Assembly: GCA_963678855.1 (NCBI GenBank) | Contig: OY787448.1 | Location: forward strand, 1,426,001 to 1,490,000 | Source of the DNA: F22 sp963678855 | GTDB taxonomy: Bacteria; Bacteroidota; Bacteroidia; Bacteroidales; Bacteroidaceae | Length of the DNA stretch: 64,000 bases | Direction of reading: 5' to 3' | Part shown: positions 1 to 8,753 of the stretch, one piece after another | How the letters are laid out: each line of letters opens with the position of its first letter | Position numbering within the stretch: the first letter of the stretch is position 1 | Made by a program: the position numbers and the translations under genes | Notes under the pieces: model-generated | What the model saw: only the letters and a program-made list of their open reading frames with translations | Database searches by the model: none | What the model was told of the DNA's origin: nothing

Positions 1-1017
1 TTCTCTATTGTGAATCCCCTTAAAGCGTCTCCTATAATCAACTATCGCTCTTGCCTGTATATAGCTACAATATGGGTGTTTCTTCAATTCCATCAAACTA
101 GCATGATTGATATTAAGTTTATGCACACAACTTTGGTCTACCGTGATCCATTTGCTCAAAAGTGTATCGTTTAAATAGATATCACGGACTTGATGTACAG
201 AGACATAACCACCCAACTGCTGCCTATACCGTACAAGCATTTGGGCTATCTTACTACCAACACCTGGAATCCTTTTTAGTAGAGTGGTATCGGCACGATT
301 CAAATCAACATACTCACCTTCTTGTAGCTTTTTTATATGACGATTATTTTTTATACGAGCTATCAACAGTCGACTGCTATCTTTACGTGCTTTTATTTTC
401 TGATGCACGGCTACCGTATCGATAAACACATACTTTATTACAGAATCGTATAGTGTAGCAGTCATTCCATACAAAGCACGGATATCTTTTGGTTTCAGGA
501 ACACTTTACCTGCTTCTCGGTATTTAACCAAATTACTAGCCATCCATTCAGCAACCCCCATATGTACCAAAGATGCCGAATCAACTTTGTTTGGATCAAA
601 TGGTTCAAGCTGTAGCGCTTTTTTAGCTAAGCGTTTCGATTTGCTTTTCCATCTTTTTCTACGCAAACTATCTTGCTTCTTATATTGAGTCCGTACCACT
701 TCAAAGCGGTGTTGCAACTTATTGCTATACTCAATACTGTCTTGCCGCTGTTGATTATCCCAAGCTAGAATAGCTAGTTCTTTCTCATGACTATGATATA
801 TTGTGTCATGTTTTTCTGATACTACTAATAATAAACCGACCACCAGAACAAGCAAAAACAAAATAGCGCGCATCTGCCTACGATCAGCAGGATACATCTT
901 ATTCCACTGAAAGCTGACGACAAACCAACGTCTTCGCCATGTAGAGTATCTCCTTTCCCACTCATCTAACAGGCGTAACCTGCATGCTAACACGAATCGT
1001 TTGAGATACTTATACAT
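1..1017 (-). CDS. Helix-hairpin-helix (ComEA-like) membrane protein, 3' end outside window
   Basis: Open from an ATG at 1017 to the window edge, so the C-terminus is missing (339 codons visible). The product starts with a basic, Arg-rich cytoplasmic stretch, then has one membrane segment at about residues 49-66, then a charged region and two helix-hairpin-helix repeats: one around RIPGVGSKIAQ and one around the later ELKKHPYCSYIQARAIVDYRRRF. HhH repeats of this kind bind DNA without sequence specificity and occur in ComEA-type DNA uptake proteins. Whether this protein takes up DNA is inference. It starts 11 bp after the transporter stop and is probably co-transcribed with it. No frameshift is seen. 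Confidence 0.75.
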   Translation of the reverse strand, partial: MYKYLKRFVLACRLRLLDEWERRYSTWRRRWFVVSFQWNKMYPADRRQMRAILFLLVLVVGLLLVVSEKHDTIYHSHEKELAILAWDNQQRQDSIEYSNKLQHRFEVVRTQYKKQDSLRRKRWKSKSKRLAKKALQLEPFDPNKVDSASLVHMGVAEWMASNLVKYREAGKVFLKPKDIRALYGMTATLYDSVIKYVFIDTVAVHQKIKARKDSSRLLIARIKNNRHIKKLQEGEYVDLNRADTTLLKRIPGVGSKIAQMLVRYRQQLGGYVSVHQVRDIYLNDTLLSKWITVDQSCVHKLNINHASLMELKKHPYCSYIQARAIVDYRRRFKGIHNRE

Positions 1018-1028
1018 CTTAATAGGAA

Positions 1029-2390
1029 TTACATGAAGAAACCTAGTTCATTGAGTAGAATAAAGAATATAGCCACTGGAGCTACAAACTTTAAGATGAT
1101 TACCATCAAGCGATACAGCCCATTATGCATCTTACCGTCACTAGAGATTTCCTCATGAAAGACTCCTCGTTTATCTAAGTACCACCCAGCGAAAATAGAG
1201 ATAAACATCCCTCCAGCTGGAAGCATAATCTTAGCAGTCATGTAATCGAAGAAGTCGAATATCGTCATTCCGAACAACTGCACATGTTTCATAGGTCCAA
1301 AGGATAATGCACAGAAGACGCCAATAGCAATACAGACACTAGTGACGATTCTTGCAGCTTTCTTTCTGGTGAATGACCATGTTTCATGCACATAAGCTGT
1401 TACCACCTCGTGTATCGAAATAGTGGAGGTCAAAGCTGCCATGGCCAATAGGACATAGAATAGCAAAGAGAACGTATAAGCCAAGATAGGCACATCGCCA
1501 AATGCTTGCTGGAAAACATTAGGTAAAGTGATGAAGACGAGACTCGGTCCAGCATTTGGTTCGATACCTACAGCAAAAGCTGCTGGAAAAATGATAAAAC
1601 CAGATAATAAAGCTACGAACGTGTCAATCAGACTCACACTACCTGCTGTACGAGCTAAATTGGTTTCTTCACTAAAATAAGATGCATAGGTACAAAGACA
1701 GCCCATGCCAAGACTCATCGAGAAGAAAGCTTGCCCCATAGCACTCAACACAACCTTAGGGGTCACTTTACTCCAATCAGGCTGAATCAAAAAGTCGATA
1801 CCTTTTTGGGCACCAGGCAGCATCACAGAAAAGACAACTAAGACAAGAATAAGGATGAATAAGATAGGCATCATAATTTTAGATGATTGCTCAATACCTT
1901 TTTCAACACCTCGTACTATCACAAAGTGGGTAAACAAAGAAAAAAGCACCAACCATATTAATGGACGATACCCGCTAGAAAACTCTACAAAGTGATGGGT
2001 GAAATAATCTTTCGACTGCCCTGCAAAGCTATTAGTAACGGCTTGCATGACATATTCTAATGTCCAGCCTGCTACTACACCATAATAACAAAGAATAAGA
2101 AAGCCAGTGAGTACACCTAGCCGACCTACCCATTTCCATTGGGTGCGTGGTGCAAGTAGCTTATAAGCCTCGGCTGTATTTGCACGTGATCGGCGACCAA
2201 TCATAAATTCAGCTACCATCACTGGCAGACCCAGCACAGCCACACAGACTAGGTATAGGATGATAAAAGCAGCGCCACCATTGTTACCTGCTTCAAAAGG
2301 GAACCTCCAGATATTACCTAAGCCGACTGCACTACCAGCCGAGGCTAAAATAACTCCTAGTTTACTCCCAAAGTTAGCTCTCTTTGTCAT
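1029..2390 (-). CDS. Sodium-dependent transporter, neurotransmitter:sodium symporter (SNF) family
   Basis: The 453-residue product has about eleven or twelve hydrophobic segments. Its N-terminus carries the hallmark NSS region (GSAVGLGNIWRFPF, then NGGAAF), which forms the sodium and substrate site in this family. Bacterial members import amino acids with Na+; the substrate here cannot be read from sequence. The ATG at 2390 (MTKRANFGS) is chosen because the family usually begins just before the R-x-x-F-x-S-K motif; a 14-residue upstream extension would run into the promoter. The gene heads a probable two-gene unit with the HhH protein. The length is normal for bacterial members. Confidence 0.9.
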   Translation of the reverse strand: MTKRANFGSKLGVILASAGSAVGLGNIWRFPFEAGNNGGAAFIILYLVCVAVLGLPVMVAEFMIGRRSRANTAEAYKLLAPRTQWKWVGRLGVLTGFLILCYYGVVAGWTLEYVMQAVTNSFAGQSKDYFTHHFVEFSSGYRPLIWLVLFSLFTHFVIVRGVEKGIEQSSKIMMPILFILILVLVVFSVMLPGAQKGIDFLIQPDWSKVTPKVVLSAMGQAFFSMSLGMGCLCTYASYFSEETNLARTAGSVSLIDTFVALLSGFIIFPAAFAVGIEPNAGPSLVFITLPNVFQQAFGDVPILAYTFSLLFYVLLAMAALTSTISIHEVVTAYVHETWSFTRKKAARIVTSVCIAIGVFCALSFGPMKHVQLFGMTIFDFFDYMTAKIMLPAGGMFISIFAGWYLDKRGVFHEEISSDGKMHNGLYRLMVIILKFVAPVAIFFILLNELGFFM

Positions 2391-2443
2391 GTCTTCAAAC
2401 CTTAAATTGTCATTACATCGACCAAAAACCAATCGATTCGATG

Positions 2444-2451
2444 CAAATATA
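2444..2451 (-). promoter_or_regulatory. -7 box for the sodium-dependent transporter
   Basis: TATATTTG on the minus strand matches the Bacteroidota -7 consensus TAnnTTTG and lies about 54 bp before the ATG at 2390. No clear -33 TTTG is seen. It overlaps the divergent promoter region of the VanZ-like gene. Confidence 0.5.
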
Positions 2452-2463
2452 AAGATTTATGCG

Positions 2464-2471
2464 TATTTTTG
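2464..2471 (+). promoter_or_regulatory. -7 box for the VanZ-like gene
   Basis: TATTTTTG fits TAnnTTTG and ends 30 bp before the ATG at 2502. It sits back to back with the transporter promoter. Confidence 0.5.
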
Positions 2472-2501
2472 CAGTAGAAAACCCATAAAAAGTATAGAAT
2501 T

Positions 2502-2912
2502 ATGACAGCTATGTTACGTAAATACCCCTGTTCGATAGCTTTGCTACTACTCATAGCCTACTTGTCGTTTTTTCATCCCCCTAGTCCACCCGAAATAGAG
2601 AAGCTAATTGGGATTGATAAATTAATCCATCTTGGTATGTATGCTACCTTTTCAGGCATGCTTTGGTTGGAGTATTTCTTAGCTCATATCAGCGGAACAT
2701 CTATGCGTAAGGGATGGTGGATATGTACTATTATCCCTATTACTATAGGTGGAATAACCGAGATTGGGCAAGCAATGATGACAAGCCATCGAAGTGGTGA
2801 TTGGTTTGATTTTATAGCCAACACACTTGGTGTATTGCTAGCTGCTCTTGTAGCACATGGCCTAGTAAGACAATTTTTAATGCCTGTTCAAGACAGATAT
2901 TGGAAAAAGTAA
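2502..2912 (+). CDS. VanZ-like family membrane protein
   Basis: The 136-residue product has four hydrophobic segments. It carries the VanZ-like signature: a conserved DKLIHLGMYATFSGMLW stretch at about residues 46-62 and an acidic, aromatic E-I-G-Q-...-R-S-G-D-W-F-D-F-I-A-N stretch at about residues 88-113. VanZ relatives are small inner-membrane proteins; one confers low-level teicoplanin resistance, but the role of the chromosomal Bacteroidota copies is unknown. It is a single gene between a divergent promoter and a strong terminator. Confidence 0.85.
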   Translation: MTAMLRKYPCSIALLLLIAYLSFFHPPSPPEIEKLIGIDKLIHLGMYATFSGMLWLEYFLAHISGTSMRKGWWICTIIPITIGGITEIGQAMMTSHRSGDWFDFIANTLGVLLAALVAHGLVRQFLMPVQDRYWKK

Positions 2913-2931
2913 TCAGCAACATGATACAAAA

Positions 2932-2962
2932 GCGGGCATATCGATTGAATCGATATGCCCGC
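2932..2962. terminator. Bidirectional intrinsic terminator
   Basis: A perfect 15-bp inverted repeat (GCGGGCATATCGATT and its complement) with a one-base centre. It lies between convergent genes: the VanZ-like gene on plus and the lipoprotein on minus. T-rich flanks are present on the minus side. Confidence 0.75.
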
Positions 2963-2998
2963 CTTACCATCTCTATTTAACTCGCTTTACAGCCATTA

Positions 2999-3949
2999 CT
3001 ATTCTTCTGTTCCGCCATCAGTTGAGTCATCTGATGACTCACCATCGTCATTAGCTTTTCCTTGACCATTGCCTTGACGATTTCCTTGACGTTCCTCTCG
3101 ATTCTCTTGACGCTTTTCTTTTACTTGTTTAGCGTTCATTTTATTCATCTTACCACCTTTATCTGCGTTACTGATACCAACTCTAGCACGAGCAGAATAA
3201 GCACGACCTTTTTGAACACCTGTTTCAATAATTGCATCAAACTCTTCTTGAGTCAAAGCAGTAGGTACATAAGTGACATCGTACTCAAGTAAGCGGTTGT
3301 TAAACACACACAAGTGATTTTGTGCTGCACGCAACATATTCTCAAGAAGTAGTTTAATATTGTCATTCGTCACTGTAGTCAAATCAGCTTTCAGGGCAAC
3401 AATAAGTTCTTCTTTTACTTGCATCAGTGTCTGAATGGTTTCCTGTTCACTAGTCATTGCTGCAATGGCAGCATCGTAACGAGCTTGAAGATCAGTATCT
3501 TCAAAAACACCTGCTTCAGTCAATGCAGGCACTTCAATACCATAAAATTCCAACATTCTTTCAATAGCACTCTTATGAGTATTGTGCGCTTCACGGATAC
3601 GTGGCAGTTTTTGACTACTTAAATTAGTATCAAAAGCAACAGCTAGCAAATCAATTCCCAACTTTTTTGTATCACGCAAATCTAGTAGATAAACAATTTC
3701 GTCAACTGTCAAGGTATCAGTAGCTTGCATAGCAGCATTTAAGCTGTCGCAATCTATACTACTTACACCAGTTCCCATAGCAGCTGCTCTAGTAGCACTA
3801 AAGCCATCAACTTGAAGAACAGTTACTTCATTACTAGAAGATTCAACTTCTGTTTGTGGCACATCAATCGCATCGTCACTAGAACATGAACTAAATGACA
3901 AGCCAATCATTGCTGTGCAGGCTAAAATAGCAAAAGTGATTTTTTTCAT
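2999..3949 (-). CDS. Lipoprotein with DUF2202-like (ferritin-like helical) domain
   Basis: The 316-residue product begins at the ATG at 3949 (MKKITFAIL); a longer in-frame start at 3979 lacks a signal peptide at its N-terminus. The lipobox FSSC places the acylated cysteine at 22. Residues of about 65-225 are predicted all-helical, with repeated E/H patterns (REAHNTHKSAIERMLEFYGIEVP, then AAQNHLCVFNNRLLEY) that resemble DUF2202 ferritin-like proteins. The last 60 residues are a low-complexity tail rich in Lys, Arg, Asn, Gly and Asp. It follows the TonB receptor by 86 bp and has its own predicted ECF promoter at 3991-4019. A metal-related role is inference from the fold guess only. Confidence 0.65.
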   Translation of the reverse strand: MKKITFAILACTAMIGLSFSSCSSDDAIDVPQTEVESSSNEVTVLQVDGFSATRAAAMGTGVSSIDCDSLNAAMQATDTLTVDEIVYLLDLRDTKKLGIDLLAVAFDTNLSSQKLPRIREAHNTHKSAIERMLEFYGIEVPALTEAGVFEDTDLQARYDAAIAAMTSEQETIQTLMQVKEELIVALKADLTTVTNDNIKLLLENMLRAAQNHLCVFNNRLLEYDVTYVPTALTQEEFDAIIETGVQKGRAYSARARVGISNADKGGKMNKMNAKQVKEKRQENREERQGNRQGNGQGKANDDGESSDDSTDGGTEE

Positions 3950-3990
3950 CTGAATCTTATTTAAAGAGTTAATAATCATATTACATTGTC

Positions 3991-4019
3991 TATACCGCAG
4001 TAACAGCTCACCACCCTAC
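3991..4019 (-). promoter_or_regulatory. Predicted ECF-sigma promoter of the DUF2202-like lipoprotein gene
   Basis: Read on the minus strand: GTAGGGT, 13 nt, TGCGGTATA. The same two boxes with the same 13-nt spacer occur upstream of the ECF sigma gene (7883-7911), and the bases just after the second box are also similar. The implied transcript start is about 35 nt before the ATG at 3949. The assignment to this sigma factor is inference from the shared pattern. Confidence 0.6.
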
Positions 4020-4035
4020 CCAAAAAACGACAAAA

Positions 4036-6531
4036 TCAAAAAATAATCTTTGCTGACAACATCCATGTTCGATTTGTCGCCTCTGTAAGCATTACAGATG
4101 GAGTTTGTCCAGCAGTTTGTAGCACATACGCTTGCGACTGAATATTCTCTGAATCAAAGATATTCATAACAGATGCCCCTACAGTACAAGTCAGAGGCCC
4201 AATAGGTAATATATAATTAACGCCACTATCCAGACGATGGTAATTACCAGTCAATTCAAAACCATGACCATATATATATTGACTCGATAATGTAAAATAT
4301 CCGATATACCAAGTAGCAGCTGACTTCCACTCATGCCATAATTGAGTACTGGTTGGTAAATCAAAGACAGAGTAATTACTAGTTATATACCCTTTAGGAA
4401 ATTGTATCTTACCATATGTTTCACTACCCCATGTATCACCACTGGCATCGATGCTTTCCACAGAATTAAAAAAACGCGTATTCTCACGGTTTAGATAGAT
4501 CAAACGCTGCCCCAACAAGAACATATCATCTGCATACAAAGCATGAGCGGTAACCTGTGTGGATGATATGGACTGATCCAAATGCCACACTCTAATCCAC
4601 TCATTATTCTCTTTTCGGTCTTCATCTACACCATACAAAAACTGGTGAAATTTAGCTGCAGTTACTTGCAATTTCCATTTCCTATGAGGTCTATAATTTA
4701 CATATACTTGCGGGGTAAAATATATACGAGAGTTTATATACTGTACTTGTCCATCAACCTGTAAACTCCATAATCCTTTTTGCCATCTATAACGCATTCC
4801 AGTAGTCAGCAGGTCTTCTTTCTCTTGATTTTCAAGATACTTAGCTGTATATTGAGTTACCCCCAAATCAACCAGGAAGTGATGATTTCCCAAATGTACA
4901 TCATGCTGCAAAACAGCCTTTGCTTCACTGACAAAGACTTCTTGAGGAGTAATCCCATCTATCCCAAATGTGTTATCCGCCTCTGAATAGGATAGCATAA
5001 ACGACGTTACCTGATTTGAAGACCACTGATAATCGTAATCAAGCGCGCCACTATACTGGCGCATAGATCTATGGCCTTGACCATTTAATTCATCGTCTTT
5101 GCTGACCCGTTGAATTGAGTAATCTAAATCTTCATCATTACTATAAAAATAGAGTTTTAGCCTATTTTGGTCACGTTCACCCCATTGCCCAGTTAACCCC
5201 GCATGAATATCAAAATACTGGTAATCCGGACGGACGGTATACAAGATAGTATCCCTTGTGACATGATCTGGTTTAGTTTGATCACTAACTGGATTTATTG
5301 CAGATTGATTAGTATCAGAGTTACCATTTTTTCCTGATTGACCATTAGATCCCGCATTGTCTTTTTTGCCGTTATTTCCGCCACTATTCTCATCCTTTTT
5401 GGCTTTATTTCTTTGAGCAACTCCAAAGTTTTTACTTTCCTTTAGATGCACATTGGAGAACATATCTCTAAAACTATGGCGGCTGGCAACAGAAAAAGAG
5501 AACTTATCACCAAGTGGTACAGACAAATAGGCAGAAGCCATATTTTGACTGACTTGCCCCTCTACACGTAATCGCTTACTGGGTGTACGACTAGAGACTG
5601 CAACGATTCCACCTGTATGATTTCCTAATCGACTATTATGATTTACTTTCTGCACATTTATATGATCTATCACCATCGGGCTTACTACACCAATTTGTTT
5701 ACTCATGCTATTAGATACAAATAAGCGCATCCCATCTAAGTAAATGGCAGATTCATCCCCTGTACTCCCCCAGATAATCGGGTCATTCAATGGTTCACCA
5801 GAAGCACGCACACCAGGCATCAATCGCAATGTCTGCCAACTACTATTGTCGACTGTGCCAGGCAAATCAAGCATCATATTTCGATGTATCAAGGTATGGT
5901 CCTGATTGTCACTGTACTGTAACACTAATGATGAAGCACTTGGTTTAACAACAACTTCATCCAACGCATGCTCTGCAAGCTGCAAGCTTAGTTCATGCTG
6001 CCCATGATTCAAGATAGTATCCATAGCTTGGTATCCAACAAATTGAATAGCGACTTTCACCTGAGGGTTTGATGAAGTGAATGAGAAAAAGCCATTCTCA
6101 TCACAACTAGCATAAATTTGTTTACCTAGTACACTGGCATAATGCATTGGCGTCTTTTCATCGACATCTCGGACATAGCCCTGAAAGACATATCGCTTAG
6201 GCTTATAAACAATAGGTTTAGGCTTAGTCAATTGTTTGCCTTTAGGTTTATAAATAACATAAATACCCCCAGCCTTTTTGTACTTTAAGGGCGTATCTCG
6301 CAACAAGTAATCAAGTGCTTCTTCCACATCCTTAAAATCTTTTCTTAGAGTCACACGATAGGGTCTAACCAAATGACTATCAAAAGAGATGGATGGCGCA
6401 ATACGAATGAGCACCGATTCAAGACTCTCTTGTGTAGCATATACACTAAGTTCTTGAGCCTGAACTGTCACAAGACACTTCAAGCTCAAGAACACAAAGA
6501 GTATACTTATTATACCTAAACGTTTTATCAT
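4036..6531 (-). CDS. TonB-dependent receptor with N-terminal STN domain (surface signalling type)
   Basis: The 831-residue outer-membrane receptor has a signal peptide (about 1-25), an STN secretin/TonB short N-terminal domain (about 28-100) that touches the FecR anti-sigma factor, a carboxypeptidase-regulatory-like beta domain (about 113-195), a plug (about 205-305) and a beta-barrel ending in aromatic KIIF. An unusual Asn/Gly/Lys/Ser-rich insertion (about 375-413) lies in what should be an extracellular loop. The ATG overlaps the FecR stop by 4 nt (ATGA), so translation is probably coupled. The substrate is unknown. The STN domain plus the sigma/FecR pair indicate ligand-induced transcription rather than transport alone. 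Confidence 0.9.
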   Translation of the reverse strand: MIKRLGIISILFVFLSLKCLVTVQAQELSVYATQESLESVLIRIAPSISFDSHLVRPYRVTLRKDFKDVEEALDYLLRDTPLKYKKAGGIYVIYKPKGKQLTKPKPIVYKPKRYVFQGYVRDVDEKTPMHYASVLGKQIYASCDENGFFSFTSSNPQVKVAIQFVGYQAMDTILNHGQHELSLQLAEHALDEVVVKPSASSLVLQYSDNQDHTLIHRNMMLDLPGTVDNSSWQTLRLMPGVRASGEPLNDPIIWGSTGDESAIYLDGMRLFVSNSMSKQIGVVSPMVIDHINVQKVNHNSRLGNHTGGIVAVSSRTPSKRLRVEGQVSQNMASAYLSVPLGDKFSFSVASRHSFRDMFSNVHLKESKNFGVAQRNKAKKDENSGGNNGKKDNAGSNGQSGKNGNSDTNQSAINPVSDQTKPDHVTRDTILYTVRPDYQYFDIHAGLTGQWGERDQNRLKLYFYSNDEDLDYSIQRVSKDDELNGQGHRSMRQYSGALDYDYQWSSNQVTSFMLSYSEADNTFGIDGITPQEVFVSEAKAVLQHDVHLGNHHFLVDLGVTQYTAKYLENQEKEDLLTTGMRYRWQKGLWSLQVDGQVQYINSRIYFTPQVYVNYRPHRKWKLQVTAAKFHQFLYGVDEDRKENNEWIRVWHLDQSISSTQVTAHALYADDMFLLGQRLIYLNRENTRFFNSVESIDASGDTWGSETYGKIQFPKGYITSNYSVFDLPTSTQLWHEWKSAATWYIGYFTLSSQYIYGHGFELTGNYHRLDSGVNYILPIGPLTCTVGASVMNIFDSENIQSQAYVLQTAGQTPSVMLTEATNRTWMLSAKIIF

Positions 6532-7310
6532 TTAGTCACTTTTAAAGAAATATCAAAAGTAGTTTCTATCGCATATAAGATTTCAGAAATAGGGGTTTCG
6601 GCAGGGAATTTCCCCGTATAGAAATGATGGATATTTCCATCGACCTCTAATTGTACATTATACCGTCTAGACAGTTCATTAAGAACTTGCGGCAAAGGAA
6701 CATGTCTAAACGAAAAAGCCTGATGTGTCCAGACGATAGATGAAGCAATGTCAGCTGCTTTTGTGGTAATCAGCCCATTCTGAGTTAGACGCGCTTCCAT
6801 GGAAGGAGTTAGTATGGTTTCTTGATTCATAGTCGTAACACCCACTTTTCCAGCCAAGCAAGACACTAAATAACCATCTTTACGCGTATATACATTAAAT
6901 TTAGTCCCTAACACTTCTACTTCGCCACGCGAACTCGCCACAGTAAATCGCTTCCCTTTACTCACTTCAAAATATGCTTCTCCTTGTAGATGCACTGTAC
7001 GATTTGCAAACCATAAAAGCGGACGATAAGTCAAACGACTAGCAGAATTTACATGAACAGAACTTTTATCTGGTAACATCACAACTTGTTGTTCTCCTCG
7101 AGCAACAGTGATTTCTTTTTGATACAAGAAAGCTACAAGAAGACAAGCAGCAGCGGAAGCCACGAGACTATACACAGCCATACGCACGCGATGCTTAGAG
7201 TGGCTTTGCTTATCAGCAGCCAATAGCGGCACAAAATCTGTATTCCAGATTTCCTCTTTACTACGCTTCCATTTGGGCGTAACCTGTACTTTTATTCGAT
7301 TGACTTCCAT
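6528..7310 (-). CDS. FecR-family anti-sigma factor
   Basis: The 260-residue product has a basic cytoplasmic N-terminus, one membrane helix (about 44-63), a periplasmic FecR domain (about 66-165, with VRGEQQVVMLPDKSSVHVNSASRL and LGTKFNVY) and the C-terminal DUF4974 module (about 190-260, PLPQVLNELSRRYNV). It would hold the ECF sigma factor until signalled by the STN domain of the receptor. The ATG at 7310 lies 2 nt after the sigma stop; an upstream TTG at 7322 is possible but less likely. It is the middle gene of the sigma-FecR-receptor cluster. Confidence 0.9.
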   Translation of the reverse strand: MEVNRIKVQVTPKWKRSKEEIWNTDFVPLLAADKQSHSKHRVRMAVYSLVASAAACLLVAFLYQKEITVARGEQQVVMLPDKSSVHVNSASRLTYRPLLWFANRTVHLQGEAYFEVSKGKRFTVASSRGEVEVLGTKFNVYTRKDGYLVSCLAGKVGVTTMNQETILTPSMEARLTQNGLITTKAADIASSIVWTHQAFSFRHVPLPQVLNELSRRYNVQLEVDGNIHHFYTGKFPAETPISEILYAIETTFDISLKVTK

Positions 7311-7312
7311 AA

Positions 7313-7861
7313 TTAAAACCAATTATTAATCGCAGCAATAACTCCTTCTATACACACAAGTGCCAAAAGCATTACATGTTGTCGTAGCCACTTCAAGGCA
7401 TTAGACACACGCTTTTCAACTGCTTTCTCTGAGATTTCTAAACGCTCAGCTATTTCTCGATAAGTCAAGCCTTCTTCACGATTCATCAGAAACGCTACTC
7501 GTTGTCCTTCATTCATGGTAGCTAGAGCATCAGCTATTCGTTTGCTCAATTCAGCATATTCCAATACACTCTCAGGGGTCTCTCGTTGTTCGTCAATGTG
7601 CACCTTAAGATATTGTTCAAACCGAGCCCTTGTATTTCCTTTTCGATAGTGAGTCACTATTAAATCACTCGCCATCTTATACAGCAAGCTTTTCAAGTGA
7701 TTAGTATCATCCCATTTATCACGTTTCTCCCACAGTGTCATAAACACATCTTGTGCATAATCTGTGGCTATATCCTCATCGCTTATGCGATAATAAATAT
7801 AGCTACGCAAAGCATCAAAATGCTCGTCAAATAAGTGTTTATACAGTGTGTGATTCAACAT
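7313..7861 (-). CDS. ECF RNA polymerase sigma factor, FecI-like
   Basis: The 182-residue product carries sigma region 2 (ISDEDIATDYAQDVFMTLWEKRD, about residues 27-49) and region 4 with its helix-turn-helix (EGLTYREIAERLEISEKAVEKRVSNALKWL, about residues 129-160). It ends in an unusual hydrophobic tail (about 164-182, MLLALVCIEGVIAAINNWF), also seen in other Bacteroidota ECF factors. It is encoded directly before its FecR partner. A two-box site upstream (7883-7911) is shared with the distal lipoprotein gene, which suggests autoregulation. Confidence 0.9.
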   Translation of the reverse strand: MLNHTLYKHLFDEHFDALRSYIYYRISDEDIATDYAQDVFMTLWEKRDKWDDTNHLKSLLYKMASDLIVTHYRKGNTRARFEQYLKVHIDEQRETPESVLEYAELSKRIADALATMNEGQRVAFLMNREEGLTYREIAERLEISEKAVEKRVSNALKWLRQHVMLLALVCIEGVIAAINNWF

Positions 7862-7882
7862 GTGTAAGGGGTTTTCATAGTG

Positions 7883-7911
7883 TATACCGCATTATGGAAG
7901 ACATACCCTAC
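7883..7911 (-). promoter_or_regulatory. Predicted autoregulated ECF-sigma promoter
   Basis: Minus strand: GTAGGGT, 13 nt, TGCGGTATA, ending 21 bp before the sigma ATG at 7861. It is matched by the site at 3991-4019 in both boxes and in spacing. No TAnnTTTG box is seen here, which fits a non-primary sigma factor. Confidence 0.6.
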
Positions 7912-7932
7912 TTGACAAATAATGTTTTTTGA

Positions 7933-8748
7933 TTATTCTGCCTTATGAGCTTCCATCTTGAAGTCAAACTCATCTTTAATTAGCTCTTCTGTAAGCTTAT
8001 CTTCCAATTGTTGGGCAGATAAATTGGTAAACAGCTGTCCGTGAACAGCCACAGCAATACGTCCTGTTTCCTCAGACACTGTGATGGCCAACGCATCACA
8101 TTCCTGTGAGATTCCCACAGCAGCACGGTGACGTAGCCCAAAACGCTTAGATATTTGTGCCCCTTGGTGGGCAATAGGCAAGATACACCCCGCTGCTTTG
8201 ATACGGTCCTTAGCAATAATCATGGCACCATCATGCAAAGGGGAATTTTTGAAAAAGATATTTTCTATAAGACGCTGACTAAGAATAGCATCTAGTTCTT
8301 CACCTGTTTGTACGATATCATCCAGTGGACTATTACGTTCAATAACAATCAAAGCACCAATACGCTGTTTCCCCATATTCATGGCAGACATGACTATAGC
8401 TAGAATAGACTGATTCGTCTTATGCCCCGTTTGTTCTTTCTTGAAGAACATATTAAAAAGACTACTACTACGCTGAGCACCAATAGTAAATAAGAAACGA
8501 CGTATCTCATCTTGAAAGAGAATAATCAGCGCCAACACACCTACACTGACCAGCTTATCAAAAATACTACCCAATAGGCGCATCTCGAAAACCTGACTCA
8601 CAAGAAGCCAGACAACAATAAACACCATGATACCGACAAAGGCAGGAAGGGATCCCGACTTCCTCATCAATTTAAATATGTAATAAAGCAACCCACCAAC
8701 TAGCAGGATGTCCATGATGTCTTTAAATCCAATTGAGATAATATCCAT
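7933..8748 (-). CDS. cdaA: Diadenylate cyclase CdaA (c-di-AMP synthase)
   Basis: The 271-residue product has three N-terminal membrane helices (about 12-28, 35-51, 60-78) and a DisA_N/DAC domain. The catalytic motifs are visible: DGA at 173-175 and RHRAA at 206-210. CdaA joins two ATP into the second messenger c-di-AMP. The ATG at 8748 (MDIISIGFK) follows the folP stop by 5 bp; a longer start at 8772 would overlap folP and adds no membrane sequence. The folP-cdaA pairing is common in Bacteroidota. The matching hydrolase (pgpH-like) is at 28988. Confidence 0.93.
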   Translation of the reverse strand: MDIISIGFKDIMDILLVGGLLYYIFKLMRKSGSLPAFVGIMVFIVVWLLVSQVFEMRLLGSIFDKLVSVGVLALIILFQDEIRRFLFTIGAQRSSSLFNMFFKKEQTGHKTNQSILAIVMSAMNMGKQRIGALIVIERNSPLDDIVQTGEELDAILSQRLIENIFFKNSPLHDGAMIIAKDRIKAAGCILPIAHQGAQISKRFGLRHRAAVGISQECDALAITVSEETGRIAVAVHGQLFTNLSAQQLEDKLTEELIKDEFDFKMEAHKAE

Positions 8749-8753
8749 ATGTT

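Noticed and set aside
162..425. Plus-strand open frame of 87 codons
   Set aside because: It lies opposite the HhH membrane protein, which has a clear membrane helix and HhH repeats; the plus frame has no recognisable features.
7310..7322. TTG start at 7322 for the FecR gene
   Set aside because: The ATG at 7310 lies 2 nt after the sigma stop and matches the usual start; the TTG adds four unsupported residues.
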